The notes beneath the pieces are model-generated. The model saw only the letters and a program-made list of their open reading frames with translations, was not told the DNA's origin and did not search any database. This document shows positions 24,555 through 36,567 of a stretch of DNA of 48,694 bases, piece after piece. The translations under genes and the position numbers were made by a program. Numbering within the stretch: position 1 is the stretch's first letter; each line of letters begins with the position of its first letter. Origin of the DNA: Achromobacter pulmonis (GTDB lineage: Bacteria > Pseudomonadota > Gammaproteobacteria > Burkholderiales > Burkholderiaceae_B); assembly GCF_002885955.2 (NCBI RefSeq), contig NZ_POQS01000001.1, forward strand, positions 486,160 to 534,853, written 5' to 3'.

Positions 24555-25660
24555 GGAGTAGGATCGAGCAGGTCCGACAAGGCGTTGCCCAGGCTCTTGA
24601 CCGCGCCCGCCACGCCTTCGGCGGCGCCCTCCGCGCCCACCCCTATCGCATGCCCGAAGCCTTGCGCCACCTGGGCGGCGAAGCCGCGCGTGACCGAGAA
24701 CCTGGGGCTGTCCAGGTCGCCCGACAGCGCGAACTCGAAGCGCACCGCGCCGGCCTCGTCCTTGAGCGCGGCCAGCACCGCCTTGCGCGGCAGCGAAAAC
24801 AGCGAACCCTCGCCGCCGAACTTCAGGCCGCGCAGCGCCACCGTGCCCGCGGCCCGCAACTGGCGGCGTTCGATCACGGTGTTCATGTCCAGGTCCATCG
24901 CGCCGGCGGCCAACGAGCCGGCGCCGTTGTCGGCCAGGTAAGGCGCGGCATGGCGCACGCCCATGTTGCGCACGCTGACCTTGATGTCGGCGTCCGTGCC
25001 GCCCACCACCAGCCAGCCTTGCGCGCTGACCGTGGCGTTGGCCCCGCCCTGCTGGTCGATCCGTCCGTTGAACTCCATTTCGCTGCGCGCGCCGTCGTCG
25101 GGCATGACCAGCGGGCGCAGCCGCGCCTGCACGCCGGTGAAGGCGATGCGGTGCGGCGGGCGCGATATCGCGGCGTCTTCGAAAGTCAGGCGGCCGTCCT
25201 GCAGCCGCAGATCGGCCACCCGTATCGGCTGGCGGTCCCGCCCGCGGCCGTCGCCGGCATCGCCGGTGCGCAGCGCCGCCTGCAGGGCCGGCGCGATGTG
25301 CAGGCTGCCGTCCGGCTGGCGCAGCACCGCGAAGTCGAAGCCTTCGACCGACACGCGCGTGAACACGGTTTCATGGCGCAGCAGCGCCGGCCAGTCCGGC
25401 TCCAGCACCACGCGGCGCGCCCGCACGTCGGCCTGGCCGGCCGCGCCGCGCACGATCACGTCGGTCAACACCACCTGGCGGTATCCCACCTCCACGTCGG
25501 CCACTTCGCTGCGCGGCCCCAGCAGATTGGCGATGCGCTGCTGCGCGATGCGCAGCGCCGCGAACGCCAGCACCGCAGCCACCGCCGCAAACAGCACCAG
25601 CACCGCCAGGGCGTTGCCCCACGGTGACCGGCCGCTCGGCGCGACTGCGTTCGTGCTCAT
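24551..25660 (-). CDS. DUF748 / AsmA-like envelope protein
   Basis: A 369-residue protein with one N-terminal transmembrane helix (about 20-40) and a long beta-rich periplasmic region containing PDGSLHIAP, RVADLRLQDGRLTFEDAAI and NGRIDQQG, characteristic of DUF748 in the AsmA/TamB-like group. These long repeat-beta proteins are thought to bridge or groove lipids between membranes. This one is short for the family. The C-terminal 80 residues are Ala/Gly-rich and possibly amphipathic. ATG 25660 is preferred to a TTG six codons upstream. Its position end-to-end with the cardiolipin operon suits a lipid-handling role, by inference. Confidence 0.8.
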   Translation of the reverse strand: MSTNAVAPSGRSPWGNALAVLVLFAAVAAVLAFAALRIAQQRIANLLGPRSEVADVEVGYRQVVLTDVIVRGAAGQADVRARRVVLEPDWPALLRHETVFTRVSVEGFDFAVLRQPDGSLHIAPALQAALRTGDAGDGRGRDRQPIRVADLRLQDGRLTFEDAAISRPPHRIAFTGVQARLRPLVMPDDGARSEMEFNGRIDQQGGANATVSAQGWLVVGGTDADIKVSVRNMGVRHAAPYLADNGAGSLAAGAMDLDMNTVIERRQLRAAGTVALRGLKFGGEGSLFSLPRKAVLAALKDEAGAVRFEFALSGDLDSPRFSVTRGFAAQVAQGFGHAIGVGAEGAAEGVAGAVKSLGNALSDLLDPTP

Positions 25661-25696
25661 CGTGCGTTCCCGAAACAAGGAAAGGAACCGGGCCGT

Positions 25697-25720
25697 GGGG
25701 CCTCGCTCGCGCGCGGCCCC
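25697..25720 (-). other. GC hairpin between the DUF883 and DUF748 genes
   Basis: GGGGCC (25697-25702) pairs with GGCCCC (25715-25720) around 12 bases. On the minus strand a pyrimidine-rich stretch (TTCCTTTCCTTGTTT) follows. It could be a weak terminator for the DUF883 gene or part of the DUF748 leader. Confidence 0.3.
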
Positions 25721-25792
25721 GCACCCGGCACAACCTGTGCATCCTCCTGGATACCTCGCCGATCATCAATGGGTTAAATGGATGAGGCCCGC

Positions 25793-26131
25793 TCAACGGC
25801 GGCGGTGGTCGGACATCATGCAGACGCCGGCCAGCACGCCGACCAGCACCGCCGCCGCGATGCTTTTCCACGCGTTCTCGTGCACGTACTCGTCGGCCGC
25901 GTGCGAGGCGTGGCGGGCGCGGTCCCAGGCGAGGCGCTCCCAGCCGCTGGCCTGTTCGCGCGCGGCCTCCAGCTGCTGCTTGAGGCGGTCGCGGGCCGCT
26001 TCGATTTCGGACCCGCCGTAGCTGGCCGTGCTGCGCAACAGCGCCTCCGTTCCGGAGATGAGGTCGCGCACCGTGCGCGCCGAACTGTCGGCCGGATGGA
26101 ATATGCCGCGCAATCCTTCATGCTTGCTCAT
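25793..26131 (-). CDS. DUF883 (ElaB/YqjD) family membrane-anchored protein
   Basis: A 112-residue protein. Residues about 20-80 form an amphipathic, Ala/Glu/Arg-rich helix (SGTEALLRSTASYGG, IEAARDRLKQQLEAAREQ). A C-terminal transmembrane helix (AWKSIAAAVLVGVLAGVCMM) ends in basic residues. This is the ElaB/YqjD layout: stress- and stationary-phase proteins anchored in the inner membrane, some of which bind ribosomes. AAGGAG lies before ATG 26131, and longer forms upstream are unlikely. The start lies inside the end of the preceding Pro-rich small gene, a 14-bp overlap suggesting coupled translation. Confidence 0.88.
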   Translation of the reverse strand: MSKHEGLRGIFHPADSSARTVRDLISGTEALLRSTASYGGSEIEAARDRLKQQLEAAREQASGWERLAWDRARHASHAADEYVHENAWKSIAAAVLVGVLAGVCMMSDHRRR

Positions 26132-26405
26132 AGGGTCTCCTTGAAAAACTCCGCCGCCCGCCCTGTGCGGCGCGGATGCGCACGCATTCCGCAAGCGGCG
26201 TGCCCGCCAGCCGGTCTATGCCCGGCGTCTGCTGCGGGTCCAGGCCCGGCATGGGATTGGGCAGGCTGTCCGGCGGCCAGCGTCCGTTCTTGTCGGTCTT
26301 GCGGCCGCCCGGATCGGGCGCCGGCTGCTCGGCCGGGCTCTGGTCCGGCGGGGACTTGCCGCCTTCGGCGTTGTCGGGGGAACCGGGCGATTTGGGTTCT
26401 GCCAT
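26118..26405 (-). CDS. Pro-rich hydrophilic 95-residue protein
   Basis: A small gene with a very strong ribosome site (AGGAGG) before ATG 26405. The N-terminal 60 residues are dominated by Pro, Ser, Asp, Gly and Lys (MAEPKSPGSPDNAEGGKSPP) and are probably disordered. No membrane segment or signal is seen. The last residues are read across the ribosome site and first codons of the DUF883 gene. No family is recognised. Position and composition fit a stress-protective small protein, which is a guess. Confidence 0.55.
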   Translation of the reverse strand: MAEPKSPGSPDNAEGGKSPPDQSPAEQPAPDPGGRKTDKNGRWPPDSLPNPMPGLDPQQTPGIDRLAGTPLAECVRIRAAQGGRRSFSRRPYEQA

Positions 26406-26459
26406 GATGGCCTCCTGAACTGTGCGCAAACGCAATATGCGGAGCCGGCGGGCGCGGCG

Positions 26460-28232
26460 TCAGCCCGCCCACCACTGCTTGATCGTGGCGCGCAGCGCCG
26501 CGCCGCCCGCGGCCGCGTCTTCCTTGCGCAGCGCGCGCACGTAGGCGGCGACCTGCTTGGCCGGGATGTGCGGCGGCAAGGGCGGCATCTCGGGATCGGT
26601 CACCATCTCCAGCACCACGGGCCGGGCGGCGGCCAGCGCACGGTCCCAGGCGGGACCCACGTCCTGCGGATTCTCGACCCGTATGCCTTCCAGGCCCAGC
26701 AGCCGGCCGTAGTCCGCGTAGGAAAACGCCGGCAGCCATTGCGAGTCCGCGAAACGCGGGTCGCCGCCCATCACGCGCTGCTCCCAGGTCACCAGGTTCA
26801 GGTCGCCGTTGTTCAGCACCATGACGATCAGGCGCGGATCGGCCCAGTCCTTCCAGCGGTGCGAGATGGTGATCAGTTCGTTGATGCCCAGCATCTGCAT
26901 GGCGCCGTCGCCCACCAGCGCCACCACGGGACGCTCGGGATAGGCCAGCTTGGCCGCCACCGCGTAAGGCACGCCGCAGCCCATGGTGGCCAGCCCGCCC
27001 GACAGCGAGCCCATCATGCCTTCGCGCAGGTCCAGGTCGCGCGCGTACCAGTTCGCCGCCGAGCCCGAGTCGCAGGTGACGATGCACTGCTCGGGCAGGC
27101 GCTGCGACAGCTCCAGGAACGGGCGCTGGGGATTGAGCGGACGGGCCTCGACCATGGCGCGCTCGCGCACCGTGTCGCGCCAGCGCGCCACCTGCTTCTC
27201 GATGCGTTCGCGCCAGCGGCGCGCCGTCTTGCGTTCCAGCATCGGCATCAGGGCCTGCAGGGTCAGCCGGCTGTCGCCCACCAGGCCCAGTTCGACCGGA
27301 TAGCGCAGGCTCAGCTTGCGGCCGTCGCGGTCGATCTGCACCGCGCGCGCCTGCCCTTCCTCGGGCAGGAACTCGGCGTAGGGAAACGAGGTGCCCACCA
27401 TCAGCAGCGTGTCGCACTCGTTCATCATGTCCCAGCTCGGCTGGGTGCCCAGCAGGCCGATGCTGCCCGTCACGTAAGGCAGGTCGTCGGGCACCGCGGC
27501 CTTGCCCAGCAAGGCCTTGGCCACGCCCGCGCCCAGCAGCTCGGCGGCCTGGCGGACCTCGGCGCCCGCGTCCAGCGCGCCCGCGCCCACCAGCATGGCG
27601 ACGCGCTCGCCGCGGTTGAGGATCTCGGCCGCATTGCGCAAGGCCGCCTCGTTCGGCACCGCGGCATGCGAAGTCACGCCGATGCCGGTGTACACGGCGC
27701 CATGTTCGCGCGGCGGGCTCTCTACTGCCGGCAAATCCTGCACGTCGTTTGGAAAAATGACGCAGGTCACCGCGCGCCGCTCCATCGCGATGCGCATGGC
27801 GCGGTCGATCACGTGGCGCGCCTGCCCGGCGGTGGCGGCCATCTGCACGTAGTCGTGCGCCACGTCCTTGAACAGGCTGACCAGATCGACTTCCTGCTGG
27901 TAGTCGCCGCCCAGCGCGCTGCGGGCCTGCTGCCCGACCAGCGCCACCACGGGCTGGTGATCCAGCTTGGCGTCGTACAGGCCGTTGAGCAGATGGATCG
28001 CGCCCGGCCCCGAGGTCGCCATGCACATGCCCACCTGTCCGGTGAACTTGGCATGCGCGCAGGCCATGAAAGCGGCGCTTTCCTCATGCCGGACCTGGAC
28101 GAACTCCAGCGGTTCCTGCGTGCGGCCGAAGGCGCCGATCAGGTCGTTTATCCCGTCGCCGGGATACCCGAACACCCTTCTGACGCCCCATTGAGACAGC
28201 CTTTCGAGGACGAAGTCCGACACAGTTTTCAT
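26460..28232 (-). CDS. ThDP-dependent pyruvate oxidase/acetolactate synthase-like enzyme
   Basis: A 590-residue ThDP enzyme with the full three-domain order. The N-terminal PYR domain has the activating Glu in VRHEESAAFMA (about 51). A central FAD/DHAP-type domain follows (about 190-330). The C-terminal PP domain has GDGAMQMLGINELITISHR... VLNN, the Mg-ThDP motif (about 425-455). Length and ordering match pyruvate:quinone oxidase (PoxB) and acetolactate synthase. Catabolic PoxB-like enzymes are often stress induced, and no ilvN-type small subunit is next to it. AGGAG precedes the ATG. It is divergent from glgA across 194 bp. Confidence 0.85.
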   Translation of the reverse strand: MKTVSDFVLERLSQWGVRRVFGYPGDGINDLIGAFGRTQEPLEFVQVRHEESAAFMACAHAKFTGQVGMCMATSGPGAIHLLNGLYDAKLDHQPVVALVGQQARSALGGDYQQEVDLVSLFKDVAHDYVQMAATAGQARHVIDRAMRIAMERRAVTCVIFPNDVQDLPAVESPPREHGAVYTGIGVTSHAAVPNEAALRNAAEILNRGERVAMLVGAGALDAGAEVRQAAELLGAGVAKALLGKAAVPDDLPYVTGSIGLLGTQPSWDMMNECDTLLMVGTSFPYAEFLPEEGQARAVQIDRDGRKLSLRYPVELGLVGDSRLTLQALMPMLERKTARRWRERIEKQVARWRDTVRERAMVEARPLNPQRPFLELSQRLPEQCIVTCDSGSAANWYARDLDLREGMMGSLSGGLATMGCGVPYAVAAKLAYPERPVVALVGDGAMQMLGINELITISHRWKDWADPRLIVMVLNNGDLNLVTWEQRVMGGDPRFADSQWLPAFSYADYGRLLGLEGIRVENPQDVGPAWDRALAAARPVVLEMVTDPEMPPLPPHIPAKQVAAYVRALRKEDAAAGGAALRATIKQWWAG

Positions 28233-28426
28233 ACCCAGCTCCTGTCATGGTCGCGGTCCGAGGACACGACGCCAGCGGCAGCAAGCCCCATTCCTGCTGC
28301 GGGGCGCTCGGATACAAAAGAAAACAATGCGGCGGCGATTTGGGCACGGCGCTTGCGGCTGTCCAGGTTTTCCGCGGCCGCGTCGCACTTTTTTATCCGG
28401 CGCGGCCCGATACACCGGGAGCAGGC

Positions 28427-29992
28427 ATGGCGAAGACTAGAACCCTGATCGTGGCCGGCGAGGCATTTCCCCTGGCCAAAACGGGCGGCCTCGGGGACGC
28501 CATCACGGGCATGGCCCGCGCGCTGGCCCAGGCAGGCACGCCGCTCATGGTGCTGCTGCCCGCCTACCGCGGCGTGCGCGCCCGCCTGGAGCGCGTCCGC
28601 GTGGTGGCGCCGCTGCACAACCTGCCGGGCGGCGATGCGCGCCTGCTGGCCGGCCGCTGCCCGCAGTCGGGCCTGGATTTCCTGCTGCTGGAGAACGACG
28701 GGCTGTACGACCGCGCCGGCATTTACCTGGACGAACAGGGCGTCGAATACGCCGACAGCGCGCTGCGCTACGCGGCGCTGGCCCATGCCGCCGCGCGCGT
28801 GGCCGGCGGCCTGCCCGGCGTCGCGCGCCCCAATCTGGTGCATGCGCACGATTGGCACGCCGGCCTGGTGCCATTGCTGTTGCATGCGCAGGGCCTGCAC
28901 GCGACCCGCAGCATCATGACCATCCACAACCTGGCGTTCCAGGGCCGCTTCCCGATGGAGTGCGCGGCCGAACTGGGCATTCCCGAACGCTACCGCAACG
29001 GCGGAAGCATAGGCGCCTGGGGACAGCTGAATTTCCTGAAGGCCGGCATCCGCTATGCCGACCGCGTGACCACGGTCAGCCACAACTATGCGCGCGAAAT
29101 CATGACGCCGGCCTTCGGCTGCGGCCTGGACGAACTGCTGCGCCGCCGCGCCGACGACCTGCTGCCGATTCCGAACGGCATCGACAACATTCTGTGGAAC
29201 CCCGCCCGCGACCCGCACCTGGGCGCGCTGCGCTATTCGGCGCGCGACCTGTCCAACAAGGCGCGCTGCAAGGCCGCGCTGCAGCATGAGTTCGGCCTGG
29301 ACGTGGACGCCGGCACTACGCTGATGGCCATGGGCAGCCGCCTGACCGAACAGAAGATGGCCGACGTGGCCGCGGCCGCCCTGCCCGAGGCGCTGGAACG
29401 CCATCCCGGCCTGCAGGTCGCGATCCTGGGCCAGGGCGACCACCGTCTGGAACAGGCGCTGCAGGCGCTGGCGCAGCGCTATCCCGGACGCTGCGCGGCC
29501 CATATCGGTTATGACGAGGCGGCCGCGCACCGCCTGCATGCCGGCGCCGACATCCTGCTGCACGCGAGCCGTTTCGAGCCCTTCGGCCTGACGCCGCTGT
29601 ACGCCATGCGCTACGGCGCGCTGCCCATCGGCTCGCGCGTGGGCGGCATGGCCGACACCATCGAAGATCCGGGGCCGCGCGCGCCGCTGTCGGCGATGGC
29701 CTCGGCCAACGGCCTGCTGTTCGACGGCGATAGCCCGGCGGCCATGGCCGAGGCGATCGCGCGCGCCATGGCCCTGCGCGAGCACGCCATGCTCTGGCGC
29801 ACCATGCAGCGCAATGCCATGAGCGCCGACTTCAGCTGGCGCTCGGCCATCGGCCTGTACGCCAGCCTGTACCGCTCGCTGGCCGAACCCGAAACCCAGG
29901 AAGCCATGCCGGCGCGCGCCGACCGCGCCGCGGGCGCGGCCGCGCTGGGCGTGCGCCAGCCGGCCGGCGGCGCCGTGCCGGCGCCCGTGTAA
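28427..29992 (+). CDS. glgA: Glycogen synthase
   Basis: A 521-residue GT5 glycosyltransferase with a GT-B fold. The N-terminal nucleotide-sugar loop is AFPLAKTGGLGDAI (Lys18; usual KTGGLAD). The VHAHDWHAGLVPLLL and MTIHNLAFQG blocks follow. The C-terminal domain has SRLTEQK and SRFEPFGLTPLYAMRYG, the donor-site Glu motif. It transfers glucose from ADP-glucose (or UDP-glucose) to linear alpha-1,4-glucan. The last 40 residues are an Ala/Pro tail. GGGAG precedes ATG 28427. It is first in the eight-gene glg/tre operon. No glgC is present in the window, so the donor must be made elsewhere. Confidence 0.93.
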   Translation: MAKTRTLIVAGEAFPLAKTGGLGDAITGMARALAQAGTPLMVLLPAYRGVRARLERVRVVAPLHNLPGGDARLLAGRCPQSGLDFLLLENDGLYDRAGIYLDEQGVEYADSALRYAALAHAAARVAGGLPGVARPNLVHAHDWHAGLVPLLLHAQGLHATRSIMTIHNLAFQGRFPMECAAELGIPERYRNGGSIGAWGQLNFLKAGIRYADRVTTVSHNYAREIMTPAFGCGLDELLRRRADDLLPIPNGIDNILWNPARDPHLGALRYSARDLSNKARCKAALQHEFGLDVDAGTTLMAMGSRLTEQKMADVAAAALPEALERHPGLQVAILGQGDHRLEQALQALAQRYPGRCAAHIGYDEAAAHRLHAGADILLHASRFEPFGLTPLYAMRYGALPIGSRVGGMADTIEDPGPRAPLSAMASANGLLFDGDSPAAMAEAIARAMALREHAMLWRTMQRNAMSADFSWRSAIGLYASLYRSLAEPETQEAMPARADRAAGAAALGVRQPAGGAVPAPV

Positions 29993-30004
29993 GGAGACCG
30001 CCAG

Positions 30005-33000
30005 GTGCCGCCCACGACCGCCGCCATCGCCACCCAGTCGCCGCTGCGCCTCTATCACGCCCGCGGCGGCGCGCGCGAGCGGGAGCCCGCGGCCGCGCTC
30101 GGCCCGCGGCTTTACGAGCGCCTGCGCCAGCGCGGCTTCAACGCCGTGCTGCTGCCGGCGCCCTGGCTGCTGGATGAAGAAGGCGGCACGCAGGCCCCGC
30201 GCGACGCCGACCGCGCCCTGCTCGACGGCGCCGAGGTTCCCATCACCGAGTGGTATCGGCGCGTGTCCGCCGAACTGGCGGACCACGGCCTGGCGCTGTA
30301 CGTGGATGTGGTGCTGGACCGCTGCGCGCACGACGCGGTGGCCGCCACCGTCGGCCCCGACTGGTATCTGCCGCCGGCGGGCGACCCCGCGCGCGATCCG
30401 CGCCAGCCCGCGCAGGCGCGCCGGCTGCGCTATCTGCGCGACGGTCCGCTGCCGCCTGGCTTTCTCGCGGCCTGGACCGAACGGCTGGAACGCTGGGCCA
30501 GCCACGGCGTCACCGGCCTGGCCTTCCATGCGCCGCAACGTCTGGCTGGCGCGGACTGGGCCAGGCTGGCCGCGCAACTGCGGCGGCATCACGCCGGTCT
30601 GCAACTGCTGGCCTGGGCGCCGGGCCTTACCCCCGCGATGCTGGCGGGACTGCGCGAGGCCGAGTTCGACGGGCTGTTTTCCTCGCTGCCGTGGTGGAAC
30701 TTCAAGGCCGAATGGCTGGCCGACGAAGACGCGCGGCTGCGCGCGCTCGCCCCGGTCATCGCCGCGCCGCCCCACCCCGCAGACACCCCGCCGCCGGCGC
30801 GCGGGCGGCGCGCCATCTGGTCGGCCGCGCTGTGCGCCGACGGCCTGATGCTGGACGACCGCGACGAACGCGAACTCGCCGATGTGGAAGCCGTGAACCA
30901 GTGGTTCGCGGACGCCCGCCTGCAAGGGCCGCTGCGCGTGGCCGGCGGGCGCGACGGCCGCTGCACCGTGCTGTTGCGCGGCACGGCCGAAGGCGCCACG
31001 GCGGCATTGGCGCTCAATCCCTCCACCGACGCGCAGGCCCTGCTGGACTGGGACGCGCTGGCGCCGATGCTGCCGCCGGCCGACATTGTCCCGCTGTCGC
31101 CGCCCGTGGGCGCGGCCGCGCCGGACAGCGCGCCGGCCGCCATGCTGCCGCCGGGCGACTGCGCGCTGTTCCTGCTGGAGCCGACGCTGCCGGTGCGCGA
31201 GCCGTCGCGCCGCCACCGTTCGCGCGCCGACGGCAGCGGCAATCCGCGCATCGCGGTCGAACGGGTCAGCCCGGCGGTCGACGACGGCGCGTTCGCGATC
31301 AAATGCATTCCGCACGAGCGCATCGCCGTCCATGCCGACATCTACATGGACGGCCACGAACAGCTGGCGGCCGAACTGCGCTGGCGCGCGGCCGACGAAA
31401 CGCGCTGGCGCGCCACCCCGCTGGCGCGCGGCCCCAACGACCGCTGGGAGGCCGTGTTCCGGCCGCGCCGCGTGGGCGCGCATGAATTCGTCATCAGCGC
31501 CTGGCTGGACGCCTGGCAGACCTTCCGCCACGACCTGGAACTGAAACACCGGGCCGGCCTGGACCTGCGGCTGGAGGTGCAGGAAGGCATGCAGCTTTTG
31601 CGCGAGGCGCTGGCGCGCGCCGGTTCCGCGGCCGACGCCGACGCGGTGCGCGAGGCGATCGAGCAGCTGGGCGCGCAGCCGCTGGCCGCCGACCCGGTCG
31701 CCGTGCTGCTGGACGAAGGACTGGCGCGGGCCATGCGGGCGCTGGACGACCGGCCGTTCGAGACGGTCAGCCCCACGCCCTATCCGCTCTGGGTGGACCG
31801 CTGCCAGGCGGGTTTTTCCAGCTGGTACGAGCTGTTCCCGCGCTCGCAGTCGCCCCATCCGGGCCGCCACGGCACCTTCGACGACGTCATCGCGCGCCTG
31901 CCGGACGTGCGCGCCATGGGCTTCGACGTGCTGTACATGCCGCCCATTCACCCCATCGGCCAGCGCAACCGCAAGGGCCGCAACAACAGCCTGCGCGCCG
32001 AGCCGGGCGACGTCGGCAGTCCCTACGCCATCGGCGCGCCCCAGGGCGGGCACGACGCGATCGAGCCGCAGCTGGGCAGCCTGGAGGATTTCCTGCGGCT
32101 GGTGGCTGCCGCGCGCGAGCAGGACATGGAGCTGGCGCTGGACTTCGCGATCCAGTGCTCGCCGGACCATCCGTGGCTGGCGCAGCACCCGGACTGGTTC
32201 TCCTGGCGCCCCGACGGCACGCTGCGCTATGCCGAGAACCCGCCCAAGAAGTACGAAGACATCGTCAACGTGTCGTTCTACGGCGCGCCGCCGCGGCGCG
32301 CGCGCCGGCTCGCGCTGTGGCGGGCGCTGCGCGACGTGGTGCTGTTCTGGGTGCGCCACGGCGTGCGCATCTTCCGCGTCGACAATCCGCACACCAAGCC
32401 GCTGCCGTTCTGGCAATGGATGATCGCCGACGTGCACGCGCAGTATCCGGACGTGATCTTCCTGTCCGAGGCCTTCACCCGCCCGAAGATGATGTACCGG
32501 CTGGCCAAGATCGGCTTCACCCAGTCGTACACCTACTTCACGTGGCGCAACGAAAAGACGGAACTGGCGGCCTACCTCGAGGAAGTGTCCAGCCCGCCGG
32601 CCGCGGACTTCTTCCGCCCGCATTTCTTCGTCAACACGCCCGACATCAACCCGTATTTCCTGCAGACCTCGGGCCGGCCCGGCTTCCTGATCCGCGCGGC
32701 CCTGGCGGCGCTGGGTTCCGGGCTGTGGGGCGTGTACAGCGGATTCGAACTGTGCGAGGGCGCGGCCCTGCCCGGCAAAGAGGAATACCTGGATTCCGAG
32801 AAATACGAGCTGCGCCAGCGCGACTGGCACGCGCCGGGCAATATCCGCGCCGAGATCGCGCGCCTGAACCAGATCCGGCGCTCCAACCCGGCGCTGCAAA
32901 GCCATCGCGGCCTGACCCTGGCCGACAGCGGCAACGACCGGGTGCTGGCCTTCTACAAGAGCACGCCGGGCCACGGCAACGTGGTGCTGGCCGCCATCAG

Positions 33001-33193
33001 CCTGGACCCGTTCCAGCCCCAGGCCGCGCGCGTCGAGGCGCCGCTGTGGCTGTTCGGCCAGCCCGACGCGGGCGCGCTCGCCGCCGAGGACCTGCTGGCC
33101 GAAACGCAGGAGTCCTGGCAGGGCAAGATCCGCGCCGTGACGCTGACTCCCGACCAACCCTATCGCGTGTGGCGCCTGTCGCTGCACGGATAA
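30005..33193 (+). CDS. glgE: GlgE maltosyltransferase with extra N-terminal GH13-like domain
   Basis: A 1062-residue protein. Residues about 413-1062 are a full GlgE (GH13_3), which transfers maltose from maltose 1-phosphate to alpha-1,4-glucan. Nucleophile Asp793 is in RVDNPHTKP, acid/base Glu822 in SEAFTRP and Asp880 in NTPDINPY, with the spacing of the characterised enzyme. Residues about 1-395 are additional and look like a decayed GH13 barrel: VDVVLDR (100-106) for region I, GLAFHAP (171-177) with His for the nucleophile, and LLAWAPG (201-207) without the acid. The GTG start has AAGGAGA 8 bases upstream, just after the glgA stop. Confidence 0.93.
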   Translation: MPPTTAAIATQSPLRLYHARGGAREREPAAALGPRLYERLRQRGFNAVLLPAPWLLDEEGGTQAPRDADRALLDGAEVPITEWYRRVSAELADHGLALYVDVVLDRCAHDAVAATVGPDWYLPPAGDPARDPRQPAQARRLRYLRDGPLPPGFLAAWTERLERWASHGVTGLAFHAPQRLAGADWARLAAQLRRHHAGLQLLAWAPGLTPAMLAGLREAEFDGLFSSLPWWNFKAEWLADEDARLRALAPVIAAPPHPADTPPPARGRRAIWSAALCADGLMLDDRDERELADVEAVNQWFADARLQGPLRVAGGRDGRCTVLLRGTAEGATAALALNPSTDAQALLDWDALAPMLPPADIVPLSPPVGAAAPDSAPAAMLPPGDCALFLLEPTLPVREPSRRHRSRADGSGNPRIAVERVSPAVDDGAFAIKCIPHERIAVHADIYMDGHEQLAAELRWRAADETRWRATPLARGPNDRWEAVFRPRRVGAHEFVISAWLDAWQTFRHDLELKHRAGLDLRLEVQEGMQLLREALARAGSAADADAVREAIEQLGAQPLAADPVAVLLDEGLARAMRALDDRPFETVSPTPYPLWVDRCQAGFSSWYELFPRSQSPHPGRHGTFDDVIARLPDVRAMGFDVLYMPPIHPIGQRNRKGRNNSLRAEPGDVGSPYAIGAPQGGHDAIEPQLGSLEDFLRLVAAAREQDMELALDFAIQCSPDHPWLAQHPDWFSWRPDGTLRYAENPPKKYEDIVNVSFYGAPPRRARRLALWRALRDVVLFWVRHGVRIFRVDNPHTKPLPFWQWMIADVHAQYPDVIFLSEAFTRPKMMYRLAKIGFTQSYTYFTWRNEKTELAAYLEEVSSPPAADFFRPHFFVNTPDINPYFLQTSGRPGFLIRAALAALGSGLWGVYSGFELCEGAALPGKEEYLDSEKYELRQRDWHAPGNIRAEIARLNQIRRSNPALQSHRGLTLADSGNDRVLAFYKSTPGHGNVVLAAISLDPFQPQAARVEAPLWLFGQPDAGALAAEDLLAETQESWQGKIRAVTLTPDQPYRVWRLSLHG

Positions 33194-33207
33194 AGGCTAC
33201 TCTTGCC

Positions 33208-36563
<3,356 letters not shown>

Positions 36564-36567
<4 letters not shown>

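Noticed and set aside
28373..28394. CGCGGCCGCG followed by a six-T run as a terminator before glgA
   Set aside because: The palindrome has no loop and could form only a 3-bp stem, with other bases between it and the T-run. No upstream plus-strand gene needs termination there.
28229..33187. Very long open frame on the minus strand opposite glgA and glgE
   Set aside because: It mirrors the codon pattern of the real plus-strand genes, is rich in Arg/Gln/His/Ala without any domain, and has no ribosome site. Long antisense frames are expected at this GC content.
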